From Sesamum alatum (Eukaryota; Streptophyta; Magnoliopsida; Lamiales; Pedaliaceae): DNA of 64,000 nt. The notes below the pieces were generated by a model. That model made no database searches, was not told where the DNA came from, and saw only the letters and a program-made list of their open reading frames with translations. How positions within the stretch are numbered: position 1 is the stretch's first letter; each line of letters starts with the position of its first letter. The position numbers were made by a program, and so were the translations under genes. The stretch lies in assembly GCA_034509735.1 (NCBI GenBank), contig JACGWO010000003.1, positions 9,858,001 through 9,922,000 of the forward strand. Reading direction: 5' to 3'. Of this stretch, positions 45,421-55,958 are shown piece after piece.

Positions 45421-47266
45421 GTCATCAGCACCACGAGCTATAGATGCTATGTAAAGAGGCTTTAGGTTAAGTAAACAGCGAATTGAGTAGTCTCGCGAGG
45501 CTCAACATGTTGAACAAACTCTTCAGGCCCAGCATGTCGAGCAGCCACCCCAGGAGCTAACCACGGTACCAGAATCGCCAGCTCCTGTTGTATCCACGCC
45601 CGTGGTTCCTACTAGTGTTCCAGTCCTCCTTAGGTCAGAAGTAGTGCCACGCCCTCTTGAGAGGTATGGCTTCTTAGATATGACAGGTCAATTGGATATT
45701 GATCCTAAGACATACGGGGATGGGATGTCGGACATCAACTCAGGGAAGTGGCTTGAGGCTATGAAAGCCGAAATGGACTCCATGAGCACAAACCAAGTAT
45801 GGACGCTTGTGGACCCTTCCAAAGGAGTTGAACCCGCCTGGCGTAAATGGGTCTATAAGCATAAACTTAGGTTTTATGGAGAAGTAACTACCTTCAAAGC
45901 AAGGCTAGTGTCGAAAGGCTACACTCAACGACCCAGGTCGACTTTGAGGAAACCTACTCGCTAGTAGCCATGGCTAAGTCCATACGAATTATGCTTGCCA
46001 TAGCTGCATGGTATGACTATGAAATGTGGCAGATGGACGTGAAAACGACTTTCCTTAATGGTTTCGTTGAGGAAGAGATCTATATGGATCAGCTGGAGGG
46101 ATTCACTATTGTTGAATAGCAGAAAGTCTGCCATCTCCAAAAGTCCATATATGGCCTCAAGCAAGCATCCCAAAGTTGGAACATTCGTTTTGATGAAGTC
46201 ATACAGGGATATGATTTGATAAAAATTGAATAGAGCCTTGTATATACAAGAAGGTCAGTGGGAGCTCAGTAGTGTTCCTAGTTCTTTATGTTGATGACAT
46301 TCTGCTCATTGAAAATGATGTCAGAATGTTGGATGACACAAAAGCATGGTTGTCTATACAATTCTCCATGAAGGATTTGGGTGAAGCATCCTACATTCTA
46401 GGCAATAAGGTCTTCAGGGATAGATCTAAACGAATGTTAGGAATGACTCAAAACTCGTATGTTGAGAAATTCCTGAAAAGATTCAAGATGGATAACTCCA
46501 AAAGAGGTTTCCTTCCCATAAGACATGGGATCAAGTTATCCAAGAAGCAGTCTCCTAAGACTAATGAGGAGCTTGAAAGGATGAAAGACATCCCCTATGC
46601 TTCCATCGTAGGCAACATCCAATATGACGTTCACTACACTAGGCTTGACGTCGCTTACGCTTTGAGTGTAACCAGTAGATATCAGTCCTGTGCAGGTGAG
46701 GCACATTGGATTACAGTCAAGAGTATCCTTAAGTACCTACGGAGAACTAAAGATATGTTCTTAGTCTATAGCGGTGGAGAGTTGGTACTCGAAGGTTTTA
46801 GCGATGCTAGTTTCCAGTCAGACGATGATGATGTTAAATCTTAGTCATGATTCATGTTCAGGCTTAATTGTGGAGTGGTAGCTTGGAAAAGTTCCAAGCA
46901 AGATACCACAGCCGATTCCACCACTAAAGCTGAACACATAGCAGCTTCAGAAGCTTCCAAGAAGCCGGCATGGATGAGAACTACATCCAAGAATTAGGTG
47001 TGGTGCCTAGCATTTTCGAGCCAGTGGTTATCTTCTATGATAACAACGGGGCTATAACGCAAGGAATGAAACCAAGATCTCGTCACCAATCCAAGCACAT
47101 ACTCAGACGTTATCACCTGTTGAGGGAGATGGTAGGAAGAGGTGACGTTCGGATGGACCGAGTCCACTCTGCAGATAATACAATAGATCCTTTGACAAAA
47201 CCCATGTCACAGATCGCTTATGCGCAACATCTTGAGAAGATGGGTTTGAGGCATATGAGTGATTGG
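45421..47266 (+). pseudogene. Reverse transcriptase and RNase H, element D
   Basis: A linker rich in Pro/Gln is followed by RT lead SDINSGKWLEAMKAEMDSMS and KWVYKHKLRFYGEVTT. Frame breaks occur near 45932, TAG near 45961, TAG near 46117, TAG near 46231. The palm motif YVDDILLIEND (near 46289) is intact. KRFKMDNSKRGFLPIRHGIK and KYLRRTKDMFLVYSGGEL lead to RNase H (SDASFQSDDDDVKS, then TAG near 46843). The end reads DRVHSADNTIDPLTKPMSQ and a SDWL-type C-terminus. No env-like frame before the polypurine tract. Confidence 0.88.
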
Positions 47267-47273
47267 CTTTTGG

Positions 47274-47286
47274 TCAAGTGGGAGAT
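47274..47286 (+). other. Polypurine tract of D
   Basis: tcaagtgggagat directly before TGTTAGAATAGGTGAC at 47287. Confidence 0.85.
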
Positions 47287-49348
47287 TGTTAGAATAGGTG
47301 ACTGTGAAGTCAATCTAGTTAGGATTATGTAACCTTTTTCTGACATTCGTGGTATAAATAATTTTTTCTAAATAAAAGTGATGTTCAGTTATGACATTTA
47401 TACTTTGATTGTGTTCACTTATTTTACTGTTCAATACATATTACTGTTCAATGCACAAGCAAAGCCCACAAACTGGATATGTTAATTCAAGAGGCTGGAC
47501 TGCGCATAGGTTGGCAATCATGAATCCATCCTATGTGGATCGGTCTAAAATATTCCAAATCAAGGACCTCGAGATTGGGTATCGAGGATCCAATTTGAGA
47601 CTTGCACTGAGGATTGCAGTCGTGTTTCATCAACAAGTGACGAGGATCGTCCATATAATATTAGTGGGTTTGCTGGCTCGGTGCCGGCAGACTAAGGTGA
47701 CTCGCGAAAATTATCATATGGAAAACCTCGAATAGGTTGGTCGGTATGACTTATATTCTCGGTTCTGATAGTATGAGATTAGTCCTCGAACTTGAGGGAC
47801 CACGACAATCACATACACACCATTTTTGTATCTTAGGTTTGGCAAGAGGCTACTGAGTTGCAAACATGGTTGCTATAAGCTCTATCTAGTACACTCAAGA
47901 TGTGTAGTGTGGACGATAAGTCCCAATAAAGAATTCGTCTCCTGTCAACGGTTGACAGTAGTGTTTCACTCGGATACTCGTTCCATATAAAATATGTGGC
48001 CACAGTGAGTGAACTGTGGGATAAGATCCCAATGATGTTTCAGTGGTTGATCGAGTGAAGGCTTAAGTCAAGAATGGGGACCAACATCCAAGATTTATAC
48101 CTTAGACTATAGTTGTGAGATAGTAGACGGATGGATCGTTCTCGTATGCATTCGGGAGCCTAAATATTCATCCATGATTTTACCTAGTCTCTAGTGCCAT
48201 GGACCGTTGCTAGACGGCCAGCCATGGTGACAGACGAATTTCTGTTATGGAATGATTGGAGATTCGACCAAGTCTAGCTGAAGGTGAACCTAAAGAGTCA
48301 CACACAATTCACAGAAAATGGAGTAATTAATTTCGGGAGATTGAACGATTCAATTAGATTAAATCGGTTCTCTTTTGGAGTATCAAGCCTTTAAAGTATT
48401 AATTGGATTAATTAGGCTTGATTCATAAATTAAATTTATAAAATTAGGGAATGGGTTATTTCTGTCTTTAACTAGATTAAGGATGGAAATATTAATTTTG
48501 GACTCAAGTATTTATTGGATATTCGCTAGAAGCCCATTAGGATTTGTTAGACTATTTACATAAGATTTAAAGATCTATTCTATAAAGCCCATCAAAGGAT
48601 AGGCAAACGAGATTTAATCTTGGGGCTAGATGAGATGAAGGGATAAGATTAAGTTTAACTTAATCAAAGCCTATGTTGACTAGGATTTGACTAGGTCAAA
48701 TTCCTATGTTGATTGAGGTGTGCCTCTTTGGAATAGGTTGTGTAGGATTAAGAAAACTAGTTCCTTATAAATGCTCAAGCACACACATAACACACACTAA
48801 TCTCTACATAACACTCTCCATCTCACACACATACAAGACGCCGCCCCTCTCTCTCTCTCTCTCTCAACTATCACCCTCTCTTCACCTCCAAAGGTCTTCT
48901 TGTTCTCTTGTCTTTGATACAAGGGAACATATGAATAATCAATCACGTTAAGTAATAGCTTTTGATCGATAATTCTCCCTTTTCTTTGATATCTTGTTAG
49001 CACGAGGGTATCAAGGTTGTGGTGAATTACGTGTACGATTTAGAGGATTCCTACGTTGGGATCTAGGTGGGAAATCCAGGAACAATGCGTGTAGCCGAAT
49101 GAAGAAGTCTACAACGGGTAAATACGCTTGTAGCGTTTTCCTTTTTTATTCCAACCCTATGGCCTCCATGAATCTTGCATGCTCTTTCTTTTATTCATGA
49201 TATACACCAAACACTCAAGAGAATCAAGGGTACACCCCTTGATCGGTTTTTAATTCCATCATTATTATGCATGTTTACGTTCTATTATGTTTAAACGCCT
49301 CACGCTTTTGCACGCGCCCTCTCCCGAAACGATCCACATATTCTTACA
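47287..49348 (+). repeat. 3' LTR of D (about 2.06 kb)
   Basis: TGTTAGAATAGGTGACTGTG to TTCTTACA. A third LTR family: it shares its terminus, the TATA region and the hairpin with the others but differs elsewhere. TATA box at 48766-48772, short (CT)n near 48846-48865, hairpin arms ATCAAGGG (49223-49230) and CCCTTGAT (49236-49243) around TACAC. Confidence 0.9.
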
Positions 49349-49959
49349 TTATAAACATATAATGCTGAGTTTATGAAAATGGTGTGTAAGGTCTTGTCGA
49401 GTTACCCAGTGATTTTAAAGTCATAAGGTGTAAATGGGTATTTAGAAACGAAGAAGGACCTATTAAACAACAATGACAGATATATAAAAGGCAAGACTTT
49501 TTTTTTTTTTTTTTTTTTGGAAAAGCCGCCTGTGCCTAGGCGGGGGGTTTGGCGGACCCCTACCTGTTTATTACCAAAAAAATTCAATTATTTGTACAAT
49601 GTTGAAAGCAGTAAACGAGGAGTACTTACTCCCTTTACAAGTCAGAATCTATCCTATTGTAAAAGCAGTAAACAAGGAGCACTTACTCCCTTTACAATAC
49701 AAAGGCTATCCTAGCAAAGAAAAAAGATCCTATTTTCTCTTGTAACTAAAGGTTTCACTTAGAGGGAAAGAATCGATTACATGGGGACATATTTTCTCTT
49801 GTTTCTAAGAAAGATTTACTCTGCGTAATCATGTTGTTGGTTGCCTATTTTGAAATGTATTTTCATTAAATGAATGTGAAGCGACATTCCTAAATGGTAA
49901 ACTAGAGGAAGACGTTGACATAAAACAACCTAAAGGTTCTCCTTAGTAATAGTGAGTAT
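49349..49959 (+). pseudogene. Reverse transcriptase N-terminal part, element G
   Basis: Translating across frames gives a copia RT start: SDFKVI, then CKWVF near 49438 and YKGKT/KARL near 49480. After a retroposon insertion the match resumes with VTKGFT, a stop, RERIDYMGT (near 49742; compare KGYTQRPGVDFEDTYSPV in B) and MNVKATFLNGKLEEDVDIKQ (near 49868; compare MDVKTAFLNG in B). It ends at the left AGTAT (49955-49959) where F is inserted. Many stops; the frame is clear only by comparison with RT elsewhere in the window. Confidence 0.75.
49498..49735 (-). mobile_element. Retroposon-like insertion with poly(A) tail (minus strand) in G
   Basis: Splits the RT codons for KARL and VTKGFT. On the minus strand it ends in a long A run (poly-T at 49499-49518 on the plus strand) preceded by a CG-rich hairpin CCGCC..GGCGG around 49527-49543. 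Further in are two imperfect tandem units of about 57 bp (about 49609-49720, each with GCAGTAAACRAGGAG). The poly(A) end suggests a LINE or SINE 3' fragment. I see no clear target-site duplication and no Pol III box that I can place with confidence, and the right boundary is approximate. Confidence 0.5.
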
Positions 49960-50053
49960 TGAAGGGGTTGGATGGGCTGGGGAACGCAACGAAAGCATGA
50001 AAAGGAGATTAAATCAAAGCGTTCAGAAGATTTAAAACCAGATCAAGGGTTTT
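49960..50053 (-). repeat. Solo LTR F, first part (its 3' end)
   Basis: Begins TGAAGGGGTTGG on the plus strand (LTR end CTTCA on the minus strand), next to AGTAT (49955-49959). It ends in AGATCAAGGG TTTT, where E2 is inserted. Joined to 59954-61998 it gives about 2.1 kb with AGTAT repeated at 61999-62003. No internal region belongs to it, so it is a solo LTR. Confidence 0.85.
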
Positions 50054-52282
50054 TGAAGGACAAGCGGATCTGCCCGGGAGCGCGAGCGGAAGCGAGAAAA
50101 GCGAGAAATTGCGTAAACTTAAATCAAATTCAAAATACACGAATCCCAAGGGGTGTACCCTTGGGTGCTCAACCGGGCGTTCGATGTAGGATGTGTAAAT
50201 ATTAAAAACATATATTTAAACACATAGGGCATAGATATACAAATGAAATCAATCAAAGCGTAATAAACCGTTACCTTTGATTGTTTAGCGTATGCTCCCG
50301 GCTACTAGCGTTGTTCCTTCTCCGGAATGCTCACGAAATCCAAACGTATGGATTCTCCAAAGGTGATCCACACCACACTGGAAGAAACACACGTTCTTCT
50401 TGCTAGAAAAGAATGGGTTTAGGAAGGAATCGGTTTAAGAGAAGAACACTATGAATTAGTGTTCTCTTAAACTTACTTTGTTCTTCTTCTTGATTCAAAA
50501 TCAAGTGAAGAACACAAGTGTAAGAGAGGGAGGGAGCACGAAATTTTGAGAGAGAGGAGAGGATTTTTGTCTTCTCTTTTTCCTAGAAAAAGATGAATAA
50601 TGAATCACTTATGCTAGGTGTTGTATATTCTAATATATATACATAATTAATGTGATTATTGGAATGTGTCTAGGTTCATCCAAGGATGTCTAGATTCATT
50701 CCAATCAATCACCATCAATTCTTCAATCAAGCCTACCAAAATTTATGGTATGATCAAATCATACCAAAAGGGAAGAGCTTGATTGGAGTTGATTTGTCTA
50801 TTTCCAAAAGAGACAAGTCAACATACCACCTAGCATGCAACATGGCTGATTTTGCTTCCTCCAAGGGAGCATGTCGGCTATGTTTAATTAAGGGAAGAAG
50901 TCCAACTTCTTCCTATTCCAAATTAGGCATTATTTCTCCTCTCGGGTATAATTTAACGGACCGCGTTTTATCGTAATCCAATTACGACGAACCCAATATT
51001 AAATCCAATTTAATGTCCACTTAAATTATTCCCGTTGATCTTTTAATCCAATTAAAAGATCCAACGTCTCAACATCTCAACTTTCCATATTTAATCGAAA
51101 ATCTAATTTACCGATTAAATGAAAGCCCGATACGATATCGGCCCGTCCATCCAATGGACTTTCCCTTAAGTAATCCAATTACTTATTTTATCCTTCGAGA
51201 TTGACTCCAAGTCGATCTCTCAACCTCCTCGATGATTTGTATGTGACCCTTTAGGTTCACCCTCAGCTAGACTTTGGCCCGTGTCCCACAAGGGCCCGTT
51301 ACCATGGGTGGCCGTCTAGCAACGGTCCATGGCACTAGAGACTAGGTGAATTGGCGTGAATATTTAGGCGCCGATTCCGTACGGGTACGATCCTTCCGTC
51401 TACCGTCTCCCGACCTTAGTCTAGGGTATGGAATTAGGCGTCGGTTCCCATCCTTGACTAGGCATCTATGCTTGATACTCGAGACCACGTATGCTTCATT
51501 GTGTCGACACAGGAAACCATTCCCTGTTCGACCAACCACTGTGGCCACAGCTTCAAACAGCATGAACGTGTCTCCGAGTGCATAGGAGATACCTCTGTCA
51601 CATACTGACAGGGGACGGATCCTCTTCTTGGAATCCACCGTCCTCGCTACACATTCTGACTGCACTGGACAAGGCTTATGATAATCATCTTACAGAATGA
51701 TTACCTCTCGCCAGATCCAAGATACAGCCGTCCTGTGCACGCGACTGCTATGATCCCTCAAGTCTGAGGATTACTCCCGTACTATTGGAACCGGGGAAAA
51801 CCAATCATACCGACCAAGCCTCCAAGGCTTCCATATGATGATCCCCGCGAGTCAGTCCAGTCGGCTCGACCCCAGTCGACCAACCCATCAAGATCGTGTA
51901 GGCGTCCCACGCCTGTCGCCGATGAAACACGGCACTCATCCAATGAACACGACTCTTGACGCAAGTCTCAATACCACTCTCGATGCCCTGTTTCGAGGTC
52001 CTCGACTTGGAATGTTTCAGACCCAACTCTTAATCAGTTGGTTTCATGACCACCATCCAATGCGTGGCCCAACTGCACGATTTGTTATCCATGGACTGTG
52101 GGCTTTGTTGCGATATAAGTTAAACATCATTTTAACAAATGTAAGATGAGCGCAACAAAGAAGGTACCATTGGTGACGAACACTCATCTTATTCATCACA
52201 TAATAATATTACATTCACATCAAGTTGTCGGATAGGTTTCAAATTGCCAAACCTATTGGCTTTCTGGTCACCTATTCCAACA
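50054..52282 (-). repeat. 3' LTR of E2 (about 2.23 kb)
   Basis: Minus strand TGTTGGAATAGGTGACC (from 52282) to CTTCA (50054). Hairpin arms at 50145-50152 and 50158-50165. A 96-codon open frame on the plus strand at 50686 recurs in the 5' LTR at 58352; it is antisense to the LTR and has no known relative, so it is treated as chance. Confidence 0.92.
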
Positions 52283-52297
52283 ATCTCCCACTTGACC
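52283..52297 (-). other. Polypurine tract of E2
   Basis: The plus strand reads aatctcccacttgac just inside the LTR, the complement of the gtcaagtgggagatt tract seen in A, B and D. Confidence 0.85.
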
Positions 52298-53384
52298 TAA
52301 AGCCAATCACCCATTGACCTCGAAACTCTTATTCAGATGGTGAGTATGGGCAACTTGCGACATGGGCTTAGCAAGTGGATTTGCTATGTTTTCTGCGGAG
52401 CTGACTCAGTCCAACCGAACGTCAGTCCTGCTATCCATCTCTCTAAGTAGATGGTAGCGTCTAAGAATATGCTTGGATCGTGATGAGATCTCGGTTCATT
52501 TGCTAGCTCTATCGCCCCGTTGTTATCATGAAAGATAATTACAGGCTTAGCAATGCTAGGTACTACATCCAACCCTTGGATGTAGCTCATCAACCAAACC
52601 ACTCCTTAGCAGCTTCCAAAGCCGCTATGTATTCAAAACTCTATGGTGGAGTCCGTCGTGGTAGCCTATTTGGAACTCTTCCAAGTAACCACGCCACCAT
52701 TTAGTCTAAATACAAAACCATACTGAGACTTGGCATCATCGTCATTCGACTGGAAGCTAGCGTCGCTATAGCCTTCCAGTATCAACCCTCCACCGCCGTA
52801 GATCAAGAACATGTCCTTAGTCCTTTTCAGGTACTTTTGGATAGTCTTGACTGCACTCCAGTGATATCGGCTAGTTACGCTCAAAGCGAAAGCCACATCA
52901 GGTCTAGTGCACTGAACAACATACTGTATGCTGCCTACGGTTGAAGCATAGGGGATGTCCAACATCCTTTTAAGCTCCTCATCAGTCTTAGGAGACTGCT
53001 TCTTCGATATCTTAATTCCATGCCTCATAGGAAGGAATCCTCGTTTTGAGTTCTCCATCTTGAATCTCTTCAAGACTTTCTCAATGTACGAGGACTGGGC
53101 CATTCCTAACATCCTTCTAGATCTATCACTGTAGATCTTGATGCCAAGGATGTAGGATACCTCGCCCATATCCTTCATGGAGAATTGCATTGACAGCCAA
53201 GCTTTAGTGGTACCCAACATCTTAGCATCATTCCCAATGAGCAAGATGTCATCCACGTAAAGCACCAGAAACGCAACTGAGCTCCCACTGATCTTCTTGT
53301 ATACACAAGGATCGGACTCGTTCTTGATGAAATCATATCCCCGTATGACTTCATCAAAACGTATGTTCCAGCTTCGGGTTTAAC
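52298..53384 (-). pseudogene. Reverse transcriptase C-terminal part and RNase H, E2
   Basis: Downstream of the RT deletion the frame with YVDDILLIGND (near 53250) is open for 199 codons: MKDMGEVSYILGIKIYSDRS, FLPMRHGIKISKKQSPKTDE, CTRPDVAFALSVTSRYHW. The codons for QSCAGEAH are missing before HW. GGLILEGYSDASFQSNDDDA and VFRLNGGVVTWKSSK follow. A TAG (near 52666) and the shared insertion near 52641 (ttcaaaactct) end RNase H. SYIQGLDVVPSIAKPVIIF is readable beyond. The C-terminal GRGDVRMDRV-type segment (near 52420) is also frame-shifted. Confidence 0.88.
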
Positions 53385-54808
53385 CCCTTTTGGTGGATCT
53401 GCTAGGGTCCAAACCTTGTTTGTACCCATCGAGTCCATCTCGGATTTCATGGCGTCAAGCCACTTGTCCGAATCGATGTCCGACATCGCTTCTCCGTACG
53501 TCTTTGGATCATTATCCAACTGACTGGTCAGGCCCAGAAATCCATACCTATCAGGTGCATGGGATACTCTGGCCGACCTACGGAGGACTGGAACAATATC
53601 AGTGGGAACTTCAGGCTCAGATGTCACTGCCGCCTCTTGGGGTTCCTCATTTGATTCCTCAAGGAGCACCTCATCGCGTCGACTATCCGATGGAAAACCT
53701 TTTTCCAAGAACACTGCGTTTCGCGAGACAAAAACCTTTTGCTCGGAGGGATCATAGAAATAATACCCCACAGTTTCTTTCGGATAGCCGATGAACCTGC
53801 ATAAACTAGACCTCGAGTCCAGTTTATCTCCCACTAATCTCTTGACATATGCGGGGCAACTCCACACTTTCAAGTATTTGTAGGGGGCAGGCTTGCCATG
53901 CCATATCTCATATGGCGTCTGGGATACCCTTTTAGATGGCGCCAAGTTCAAAACTTTGGCCGCCGTCTCAAGAGCGTATCCCCAGAAGGAAAGGGGTAGT
54001 TCGGTAAAACTCATCATGGATCGGACCATGTCCAACAAGGTCCGATTCCTCCTTTCAGACACACCATTAAGCTGCGGTGTTCCAGGAGGGTCCACTGAGC
54101 GAGAATCCCATTCTCTTTTAGATAATCAGTAAACTCACCACTCAAATACTCTCCACCTCGGTCCGACCGAAGGGCTTTGATCTTTCGACCGGTTTGGTTC
54201 TCTACTTCAAGTCTGTATTCTTTAAACCTTCCAAAGGCTTCAGACTTGTACCTCATCAGGTAAACATAACTATACCGTGAGTGATCATCGGTAAAGGTTA
54301 TGAAGTACGAGTACCCACCTCTAGCCTGAGTATTTAGTGGACCACAGACATCTGTATGGATCAAATCCAACAGACCACTGGCTAGCGTACTTTGTCCAAC
54401 AAAGGGTTTCTTGGTCATCTTTCCCTTTAGACAGGATTCGCAGGTCGGTAGGTTGTCCAAATCGTCTATTTCTAGACTTTTTGAGTCCACCAACCTTCTT
54501 ATCCTATCTTTAGAGATATGACCTAACCTCGCATGCCATATCTGTGTGTTATTATGATCATCACGTTTTCGTTTGTGTTCTGCAGTCATAATCCAATCAG
54601 ACTGTTGAAGTATGTACAGACCGTTGACCAATGTACCAAGCACATGAGAAATACCATCTTTGATAATGAAAAAACCGTTTTTATTGATGGTAAATTCATA
54701 TCCCTCCTTATCAAGGACCGGGATGAAAACAGTATTTTTAATCATGCTAGGTACATAGAAACAGTCGTTCAGTACAATCCTAACATGACTACTAATAGCT
54801 AACTCTAG
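53385..54808 (-). pseudogene. Integrase and start of RT, E2
   Basis: A 243-codon frame from 54745 covers [75 protein letters not shown] and LRSDRGGEYLSGEF. A one-base loss near 54095 moves to the next frame, which holds PPGTPQLNGVSERRNRT with the catalytic Glu, KPAPYKYLKVW, FYDPSEQKVFVSRNAVF and RT lead SDIDSDKWLDAMKSEMDS. It ends at PPKGVKP, where the RT deletion (53375-53378, CCCG junction) shifts the frame. All integrase catalytic residues are present, only the frame is broken. Confidence 0.88.
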
Positions 54809-55852
54809 TTATCCTACGGCCTCCGCAGCAACGGCCTTGCCATCGCCTAGCCTCAGGATCATCTCATCCTTGGTTAGCCTTTTGCTTCTTTGCAGTGCCT
54901 GCAGATCATTGCAGATGTGAGCACCACACCCGGTATCCAATACCCATGAAGCAGAATTAGTAATCATATTAACTTCAACCACAAACACACCTGGGTTGGA
55001 GAGGAGTTGTGGGCACTCCCTCTTCCAATGCCCTTTCCCTTGGCAATGCATGCAGACATCATTTGCCTTGGACCGCTGAGAACCACGGGCCTTCCCTTTC
55101 CCTTTGCTCGGTCCAACCGGAGCAACAGGGACGCCTGGAGCGTGAGCAGGGGCCACAACCGTCTTCCCTTTGCCCTTCTTCCTCTTCCAGCGTCCGGCCC
55201 TCTTGCCATTCGCCTTGGAGGTCGAAGCCTCTCCTATCAATACCACCGGCGCCGACTTGTGGGTCATTGCCTCGTATTGGACCAGCATGTTGATCAACTC
55301 ATGAATAGACTTCTCAAGTCCGTTCATGTTGTAGTTTACAACAAACGGGTCATAGGATGGAGGAAGCGACTGGAGGATCACGTCAATGTACGTGTCATTG
55401 TTAAGCCCAGCTTTAAGGTCCTCGAGTTTCTCCACTAGGGAGAGCATCTTGACCCCATGACTCTGTACAGACGCTCCTTCAGTGAGCTTGGTGCCAAAGA
55501 ATGCTTTTGTGGCGGCATATCTAATATGCCTATCCGGAACCGCATAAACCTCGTTCATGCGGAGCATTATGGCGGAGACGTTGTCCAGCCTCTCATACTG
55601 CTTCTGGATGTCGTTAGACATCGAAGCCAGTATGATACTGCGTACTTTCCGGTTGTCCTCATGCCATTTCTCGAACGTCAAACGTTCTTCAGGCGTGGAC
55701 CCCTCCGGTAAGTCGCTCGGTGGCGGCTCGTCCAAGACGTAGCCTTGGTTCTCGAAACCGAGGACAATCCTCAGGTTTCTCAGCCAGTCCGAGTAGTTCG
55801 TTCCGTTGAATTTGTTAGTCTCAAGAATCATGGTTAACGGGTTCTTAGACAT
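54809..55852 (-). CDS. gag and protease start, 347 codons open, E2
   Basis: The best preserved gag in the window. The ATG at 55852 gives MSKNPLTMILETNKFNGTNY. The UBN2-type capsid region covers residues about 10-200 (WLRNLRIVLGFENQGYVLDE, AVPDRHIRYAATKAFFGTKL, LEKSIHELINMLVQYEAMTH). A Lys/Gly-rich linker is at about 210-260, the zinc knuckle CMHCQGKGHWKREC at about 270, and the protease motif DTGCGAHICNDLQ at about 310. It ends at VAAEAVG because one C is missing near 54808 (ggataacta instead of ggatcacta). Gag may still be translated from it; gag-pol cannot be. Confidence 0.88.
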   Translation of the reverse strand: MSKNPLTMILETNKFNGTNYSDWLRNLRIVLGFENQGYVLDEPPPSDLPEGSTPEERLTFEKWHEDNRKVRSIILASMSNDIQKQYERLDNVSAIMLRMNEVYAVPDRHIRYAATKAFFGTKLTEGASVQSHGVKMLSLVEKLEDLKAGLNNDTYIDVILQSLPPSYDPFVVNYNMNGLEKSIHELINMLVQYEAMTHKSAPVVLIGEASTSKANGKRAGRWKRKKGKGKTVVAPAHAPGVPVAPVGPSKGKGKARGSQRSKANDVCMHCQGKGHWKRECPQLLSNPGVFVVEVNMITNSASWVLDTGCGAHICNDLQALQRSKRLTKDEMILRLGDGKAVAAEAVG

Positions 55853-55949
55853 ATCTACATTATTAAAAAATGTAAAGCAGAAATTAGCAGATGATGGTAA
55901 TATTATTGTTCAAGTTGAAGACTTGGTCTTTTAGTCTTTAACCCTCCCA

Positions 55950-55958
55950 CTATTTATA
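55950..55958 (-). promoter_or_regulatory. TATA-like box 98 bp before gag ATG, E2
   Basis: Minus strand TATAAATAG followed by TGGGAGGG; same spacing as in C2 and M. Confidence 0.4.

Larger units (their letters stand above)
40258..49348 (+). mobile_element. Element D: older copia element, host of M
   Basis: 5' LTR (second half in window), PBS, leader, gag, pol, polypurine tract and complete 3' LTR. It is inserted in the RT of element G: 49349 onward reads as G's RT. The candidate duplication TTATA (49349-49353) cannot be checked because the other side is outside. The two LTR copies differ at roughly one base in ten by eye, and the coding region has many stops, so D is clearly older than B and E2, in line with its place near the bottom of the nest. 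Confidence 0.87.

Noticed and set aside
50686..50976. 96-codon frame repeated almost unchanged at 58352-58642
   Set aside because: It lies antisense inside the two LTRs of E2; its conservation only reflects the identity of a young LTR pair, and the same region in C's LTR does not keep it as a longer gene.
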